From contig NZ_CP114783.1 in assembly GCF_027359595.1 (NCBI RefSeq), forward strand, positions 1,834,948 through 1,898,947: a stretch of 64,000 bases of DNA. The letters run 5' to 3'. Source of the stretch: Prochlorococcus marinus str. MIT 0912 (lineage in GTDB: Bacteria; Cyanobacteriota; Cyanobacteriia; PCC-6307; Cyanobiaceae). A model generated the notes under the pieces. That model saw only the letters and a program-made list of their open reading frames with translations. It ran no database searches and was not told where the DNA came from. Shown here one piece after another: positions 60,170-64,000 of the stretch (positions are counted from its first letter, which is position 1; every line of letters begins with the position of its first letter). The position numbers and the translations under genes were made by a program.

Positions 60170-61952
60170 TCTTCGAAGAGTTAAGAAACTTGGAAAGTAT
60201 CTAAAAAAAGAAAAAAAACGTTTAGTTCTAATACTTTTAATATTAATACCTGTGGCATTGGCTGGCGCAATTCAACCTCTTCTTGTTGGGCAGGCTATTT
60301 CTGTTTTAAGGGGAGAGGATACGATACTTTTTTTTGATAAGTTTACTAATGAATTATCTATTCGTTTTATAATAGTAATACTATTCATCACAGTATTACT
60401 TAGACTTGGATTGCAGGGGTTTCAGTCATACAATATACAGGCTGTAGGCCAGAGGCTGACTGCAAGGATTAGGAATGATTTGTTTTCTCATTCCATGTCA
60501 TTGTCTTTGCGTTTTCATGACAAAATGCCTGTTGGCAAATTACTTACAAGATTAACTAGTGATGTTGATGCATTGTCAGAAGTTTTTGGTAGTGGAGCTG
60601 TTGGAGTATTGGCTGATTTTGTGAGTCTTATAGTTATATCAATAACTATGATTTTAATTGAATGGAGATTAGGTGTTCTCCTTTTGGTTGTTCAAATACC
60701 TGTTACGTTTTTTATTCTATGGTTACAAAAACGTTATCGAAGACAAAACTATAAAGTTAGAGAAGAACTTTCCCAATTAAATGCAAATTTTCAGGAAAAT
60801 CTACAAGGTCTTGAAGTTGTTCAAATGTTTAGAAGACAAACATTAAATGGTCAAAACTTTTTTAAAACTGGAAATAATTATAAAAATGCCGTAAACGGTA
60901 CCATTTTTTATGACAGTAGTATCTCTGCATTTATCGAATGGGTCTCATTAGCTGCAGTTGCTTTAGTTATTTCTCTTGGAGGTTATATGGTTACAGCAGG
61001 AGCAATGGGGTTGGGTACTCTTACGACATTTATTCTTTATTCACAAAGACTATTTGAACCTTTAAGACAGTTGGCAGAAAGATTTACACAAATACAGGGA
61101 GGGTTAACAGCAGTGGAAAGAATAAGTGAATTGCTTGAGAAAAAAATCGAGATATATGATCAAATTAATCCTAAAGCAGAAAATAAAGAATCGACAAAAT
61201 CAAGGAAAACTGTTTTTGGGGAAGTTCTATTTGAAAATGTAAGTTTTTTCTATAGAGAAGATGAACCGATAATCAATGATTTAAGTTTTAAAATTAAACC
61301 AGGCGAACACGTTGCACTTGTTGGTCCAACTGGTTCAGGGAAGACTACCTTAATAAGATTGTTATGTAGACTTTATGAGCCTCAAAAAGGAAATATATAT
61401 ATTGATGGTCAAAATATTAAAAATATACCTATCGAGTCGTTAAGGAAACAACTTGGAGTTGTGCTTCAAGATACTTTCCTATTTAGCGGAAATGTTGCAG
61501 ATAATCTGCGTTTAGATTCTGTAATTGATAATCAGCGCTTAAAAGACATATGTAGTGATTTAGGTCTTGATAATTTATTGAGAAAGTTACCTAATGGATT
61601 AGATACTTATATTCGAGAAAGAGGAGGGAATCTTTCTTCAGGTGAGAGGCAACTTTTATCTATTGTAAGAGTTGCAATAAGAGATCCAAAAGTATTAATC
61701 ATGGATGAGGCGACTGCTTTTATGGATCCATCAACTGAGGCAACTTTACAAAGAGATCTTGATAGATTGTTAGAGAAAAGAACTGCACTTGTAATTGCAC
61801 ATAGACTAGCAACAATAGAAGCCTCTGATCGAATCCTCGTCATGAAAAAAGGAAGTCTATTAGAGCAAGGTACACATGAAGAGTTAAGAGCTTTAGGTGG
61901 ACTTTATTCGCAACTCTCTGAGTTGCAAGAAAAAGGTCTTACAACCATCTAA
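60156..61952 (+). CDS. ABC transporter, fused permease and ATPase (MDR-type)
   Basis: A 598-residue half-transporter taken from ATG 60156 ([18 protein letters not shown]); the longer in-frame ATG at 60087 adds residues lying in hisG and is unlikely. Six membrane helices occupy about 20-310. The nucleotide-binding domain has Walker [16 protein letters not shown] (about 395), signature [13 protein letters not shown] (about 503), Walker [14 protein letters not shown] and H-loop IAHRLATI. The substrate (lipid, drug or peptide) cannot be set from sequence. Overlaps hisG by 14 bp. Confidence 0.92.
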   Translation: MAKNDLRRVKKLGKYLKKEKKRLVLILLILIPVALAGAIQPLLVGQAISVLRGEDTILFFDKFTNELSIRFIIVILFITVLLRLGLQGFQSYNIQAVGQRLTARIRNDLFSHSMSLSLRFHDKMPVGKLLTRLTSDVDALSEVFGSGAVGVLADFVSLIVISITMILIEWRLGVLLLVVQIPVTFFILWLQKRYRRQNYKVREELSQLNANFQENLQGLEVVQMFRRQTLNGQNFFKTGNNYKNAVNGTIFYDSSISAFIEWVSLAAVALVISLGGYMVTAGAMGLGTLTTFILYSQRLFEPLRQLAERFTQIQGGLTAVERISELLEKKIEIYDQINPKAENKESTKSRKTVFGEVLFENVSFFYREDEPIINDLSFKIKPGEHVALVGPTGSGKTTLIRLLCRLYEPQKGNIYIDGQNIKNIPIESLRKQLGVVLQDTFLFSGNVADNLRLDSVIDNQRLKDICSDLGLDNLLRKLPNGLDTYIRERGGNLSSGERQLLSIVRVAIRDPKVLIMDEATAFMDPSTEATLQRDLDRLLEKRTALVIAHRLATIEASDRILVMKKGSLLEQGTHEELRALGGLYSQLSELQEKGLTTI

Positions 61953-61965
61953 TTTGTATTTACTT

Positions 61966-62508
61966 ATGATTAATATAGGATCAACAAAAATAGGTTTGCC
62001 AGGCCGGAGAAATGAAAATATTCTTTCAGATGAAACTTTAAAAAATATTTATGGACAACAAGCTCTTCAATACTTTAATCAAAATAATTCATCTCTATTT
62101 GTGTTTAGTAATTCAAAATCTTTTGATTTAATTGAACTAGAGCAACTTCTTCAGGCCGTGGGTTGGGGGAGGAGACCACTGAGGAGAGTTAAAAGAGCAC
62201 TTGATAATAGTTTGCTCAAGGTTGGTCTATGGCAGCATGATCCAAAATTTCCAAGATTGATTGGATTTGCAAGATGCACTGGGGACGGAATAATTGATGC
62301 AACAATATGGGATGTAGCCATTAACCCTGTTTATCAAGGTTATGGATTAGGAAAGCAACTTATGTCATATCTAATGAAGAGTTTAAAAAGAGAAGGTATT
62401 AGCAGAGTAACTTTGTTTGCTGATTCTGATGTTATTACTTTTTATAAAAGGCAAGGTTGGACTTTAGAACCAAAAGGTAATAAATGTGCATTTTGGTATT
62501 CAAATTGA
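61966..62508 (+). CDS. GNAT family N-acetyltransferase
   Basis: A 180-residue GNAT-fold protein with the acetyl-CoA loop in NPVYQGYGLGKQLMSYLMKS (Q/R-x-x-G-x-G/A) and DATIWDVAINPVYQG before it. The N-terminal part is atypical and includes GWGRRPLRRVKRALDNSLL, as in cyanobacterial and plastid GNAT relatives. Start ATG 61966 (MINIGSTKIGLPGRRNEN) leaves 13 bp after the ABC transporter stop; an ORF extending upstream to 61897 overlaps that gene and is rejected. Substrate unknown. Confidence 0.86.
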   Translation: MINIGSTKIGLPGRRNENILSDETLKNIYGQQALQYFNQNNSSLFVFSNSKSFDLIELEQLLQAVGWGRRPLRRVKRALDNSLLKVGLWQHDPKFPRLIGFARCTGDGIIDATIWDVAINPVYQGYGLGKQLMSYLMKSLKREGISRVTLFADSDVITFYKRQGWTLEPKGNKCAFWYSN

Positions 62509-62531
62509 TTGTTGATATTTGTCTTTGAAAA

Positions 62532-63236
62532 TTATGTATTGTATTCTTTTGATATTTTATCTATGTTATAACCACCTCGCCACTTTTTTCTTAATATATA
62601 ATTCTTTATTGCACGTTTAATGATATTTGAATTGGACCACTTTATATCATCTGTATATATACTTCCTCTAATACGTTTTACTCTAGTTGTTTTAGTAATT
62701 CTTGTTATAAAGTCTAGATCTTCCATTATTTTTAATGAAGAAAACCCCCCTGAATTGTAATATAGATCTCTATGTATAAGTAAGCCTTGGTCTCCATAAG
62801 GTCGTTGTAAGAAATAACTTCTAAGTGCTACTGCTATCTCTAAAATCCTGAACTCTAGATTTGCTTTTTTAATTTTAAAATCAAAATACCAAGCAAAATT
62901 CTTAGACTTTTTATTTTTTATTATTTTGTATAATCTCTTTACCCAACTTGGGCTTAATCTACTATCTGCATGTAGAAATAAAAGCCATTCTCCTTTTGAA
63001 TTTGAAGCCCCAGTTTTTAATTGATAGCCTCTATTCTTTTTATGGCTTTTAATAACATCTACTCCTTGTATTTGTGCAATTGAAATAGTTAAATCTATAC
63101 TCCCTCCGTCAACTATGGTTAATTCAAAATCGTGTGGCCATTCATTTAAATCGGCAAGGAGAAGAGGGAGGTGGCTCGACTCATTTAAAGTTGGTATGAT
63201 GATACTGAGAGTCGGAAACTTTTGTAATCTAGCCAT
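62532..63236 (-). CDS. Family 2 glycosyltransferase-like protein (rSAM/selenodomain-associated transferase 2 type)
   Basis: A 234-residue glycosyltransferase-A-fold protein: LSIIIPTLNESSHLPLLLAD, ELTIVDGGSIDLTISIAQI (D-G-G/S), and the catalytic-region WLLFLHADSRLSPSWVKRLY containing an H-A-D variant of D-x-D. The pattern fits the TIGR04283 family, which in many bacteria travels with TIGR04282. The 5' end overlaps the next gene (at 63185) by 52 bp. Its role is unknown; arsenosugar or glycan-type reactions have been proposed for relatives. Confidence 0.8.
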   Translation of the reverse strand: MARLQKFPTLSIIIPTLNESSHLPLLLADLNEWPHDFELTIVDGGSIDLTISIAQIQGVDVIKSHKKNRGYQLKTGASNSKGEWLLFLHADSRLSPSWVKRLYKIIKNKKSKNFAWYFDFKIKKANLEFRILEIAVALRSYFLQRPYGDQGLLIHRDLYYNSGGFSSLKIMEDLDFITRITKTTRVKRIRGSIYTDDIKWSNSNIIKRAIKNYILRKKWRGGYNIDKISKEYNT

Positions 63237-63916
63237 GGTGATAAATCCATAATATTATCCAGATCATTTTTATTTTGAAGAAGTTGATAATTGATTTGAT
63301 TTAAGGATGCTAATCGAATTGTTTTTTGAAGGACCTTATCGGTTCCCCAACATATACCAGAAAATGGCCACGTACATAAAGGATTTAAAATTTTATTTGA
63401 AAGTCCTATAAGCCAATATCCTCCATCACTTGAAGGTCCCAAAACCATGTCTTTATGTTTAAGAATTTGCAAAGCTTGGATTAATTCAAAATGTGAGATT
63501 GATGGTAAATCAGTTCCAATTAGCAAGATAGGATTTCGAATCTGGTGAGAAAGATTTTTTCTAGAATGAGTCTCTAAAAACTGTCTTTTCATTTTTGTTC
63601 CTAGATTTCCAGGTCCTTGAATATCAACCGTTTTGATTCCATTTAACAGGGCCCATTTTTTTGCAGCTTTTATACCAATTCCATCGATGGCAACTTTTAT
63701 GTCTGCGAGACCTTCTTTTTGAATTAGCTTGGCCACTTTAATTGTGTGATTAGTTAGTTTCTCCTGGATCTTTGCTGCTTTAAATGCCCCTATATCCTTT
63801 GATAAACGACTTTTACATCTATATATCGCGTGCCATCTTGTCATTAAAACTACAGTTGGTTTATTGTTTTGATTAGTTCTTTTTGTATTTGCTGCTTTAC
63901 TTTTAACAGGATCCAT
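63185..63916 (-). CDS. DUF2064 family glycosyltransferase (rSAM/selenodomain-associated transferase 1 type)
   Basis: A 243-residue protein with nucleotidyl/glycosyltransferase-A-like motifs: VLMTRWHAIYRCKSRLSKDI, ILLIGTDLPSISHFELIQAL (G-T-D-L-P), MVLGPSSDGGYWLIGLSNKI and PFSGICWGTDKVL. These define the TIGR04282/DUF2064 family. It precedes and overlaps the transferase-2-type gene by 52 bp, the usual pairing of these two families. ATG 63914-63916; the last 84 bp of the window after it hold no clear gene. Confidence 0.83.
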   Translation of the reverse strand: MDPVKSKAANTKRTNQNNKPTVVLMTRWHAIYRCKSRLSKDIGAFKAAKIQEKLTNHTIKVAKLIQKEGLADIKVAIDGIGIKAAKKWALLNGIKTVDIQGPGNLGTKMKRQFLETHSRKNLSHQIRNPILLIGTDLPSISHFELIQALQILKHKDMVLGPSSDGGYWLIGLSNKILNPLCTWPFSGICWGTDKVLQKTIRLASLNQINYQLLQNKNDLDNIMDLSPWLDYKSFRLSVSSYQL

Positions 63917-64000
63917 AGTTATTAATCTTAGATTATTCTCTTTCTAAGAAGCTTAAGTTACTAATCATTGCATCTGATTAATTTTTGTTTTGAATAAGAT

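Noticed and set aside
61897..61965. Longer N-terminal extension of the GNAT gene
   Set aside because: The added residues overlap the ABC transporter's coding sequence out of frame and do not look like GNAT sequence; the ATG at 61966 is preferred.

Overview
The window is a continuous stretch of chromosome from a marine picocyanobacterium, almost certainly Prochlorococcus. The evidence is an AT-rich, tightly packed gene set with an alpha-carboxysome operon built on form IA RuBisCO, both the light-dependent (por) and light-independent (chlL, chlN, chlB) protochlorophyllide reductases, a ferrochelatase carrying a C-terminal chlorophyll-binding-like helix, Psb27, a Tab2-type RNA-binding protein, and the two-gene alkane pathway (aldehyde deformylating oxygenase plus acyl-ACP reductase). 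A csoS1E-type shell gene and moderate AT content suggest a low-light-adapted, NATL- or SS120-like strain; that placement is inference. No rRNA, tRNA, insertion sequence or CRISPR array was recognised. Layout: 1-2.3 kb holds hemC (cut by the window edge) and the principal sigma factor. 2.7-5.0 kb holds priA, whose reading frame is broken near the 3' end. 5.0-7.5 kb is a minus-strand cluster (DUF2854 gene, argB, a TPR-like gene, a DUF3153-like gene), the last two apparently halves of one gene split by a frameshift. 7.6-16 kb carries ssb, cobK, cutA, a PfkB kinase, purA, psb27, proS, ppa and an ArsC-like gene. 16-23 kb carries lepB, a degenerate dihydroorotase, a two-domain histidine phosphatase, a CPBP protease, an FtsL-like gene and ftsI. 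23-30 kb carries tal, a GGR-like reductase, frr, pyrH, cobO, a tyrosine recombinase and hemH. 30-42 kb carries ilvB, a secreted nuclease-like protein, a Tab2 and ribosomal S1 pair, a creatininase-family gene, the alkane genes, accA, an SDR gene, trpF, a site-2 protease and a lipoate ligase. 42.8-48 kb is the chlorophyll block. 48.4-58 kb is the carboxysome region (csoS1D, then csoS1-cbbL-cbbS-csoS2-csoSCA-csoS4A-csoS4B-csoS1E and an acRAF-like gene). 58-64 kb holds a DUF3136 gene, ridA-like, gloB, hisG, an ABC exporter, a GNAT gene and two overlapping glycosyltransferase-like genes. How the genes work together: cobK and cobO serve cobalamin; hemC and hemH serve tetrapyrrole/heme and por/chlLNB make chlorophyllide; the cso block fixes CO2; the alkane genes and accA share the acyl-ACP pool. 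The most unusual signals are a dnaX-type slippery heptamer (A AAA AAG) with an upstream Shine-Dalgarno-like element exactly where priA changes frame, and a second apparent missing A in an A run in the TPR/DUF3153 gene. Either these are programmed or transcriptional slippage in an AT-rich genome, or they are homopolymer errors. Other notable items are an LysR-type operator-like palindrome upstream of csoS1, hairpins between the carboxysome genes, a probable ATT start in a creatininase-family gene, and a dihydroorotase homologue that has lost metal ligands.
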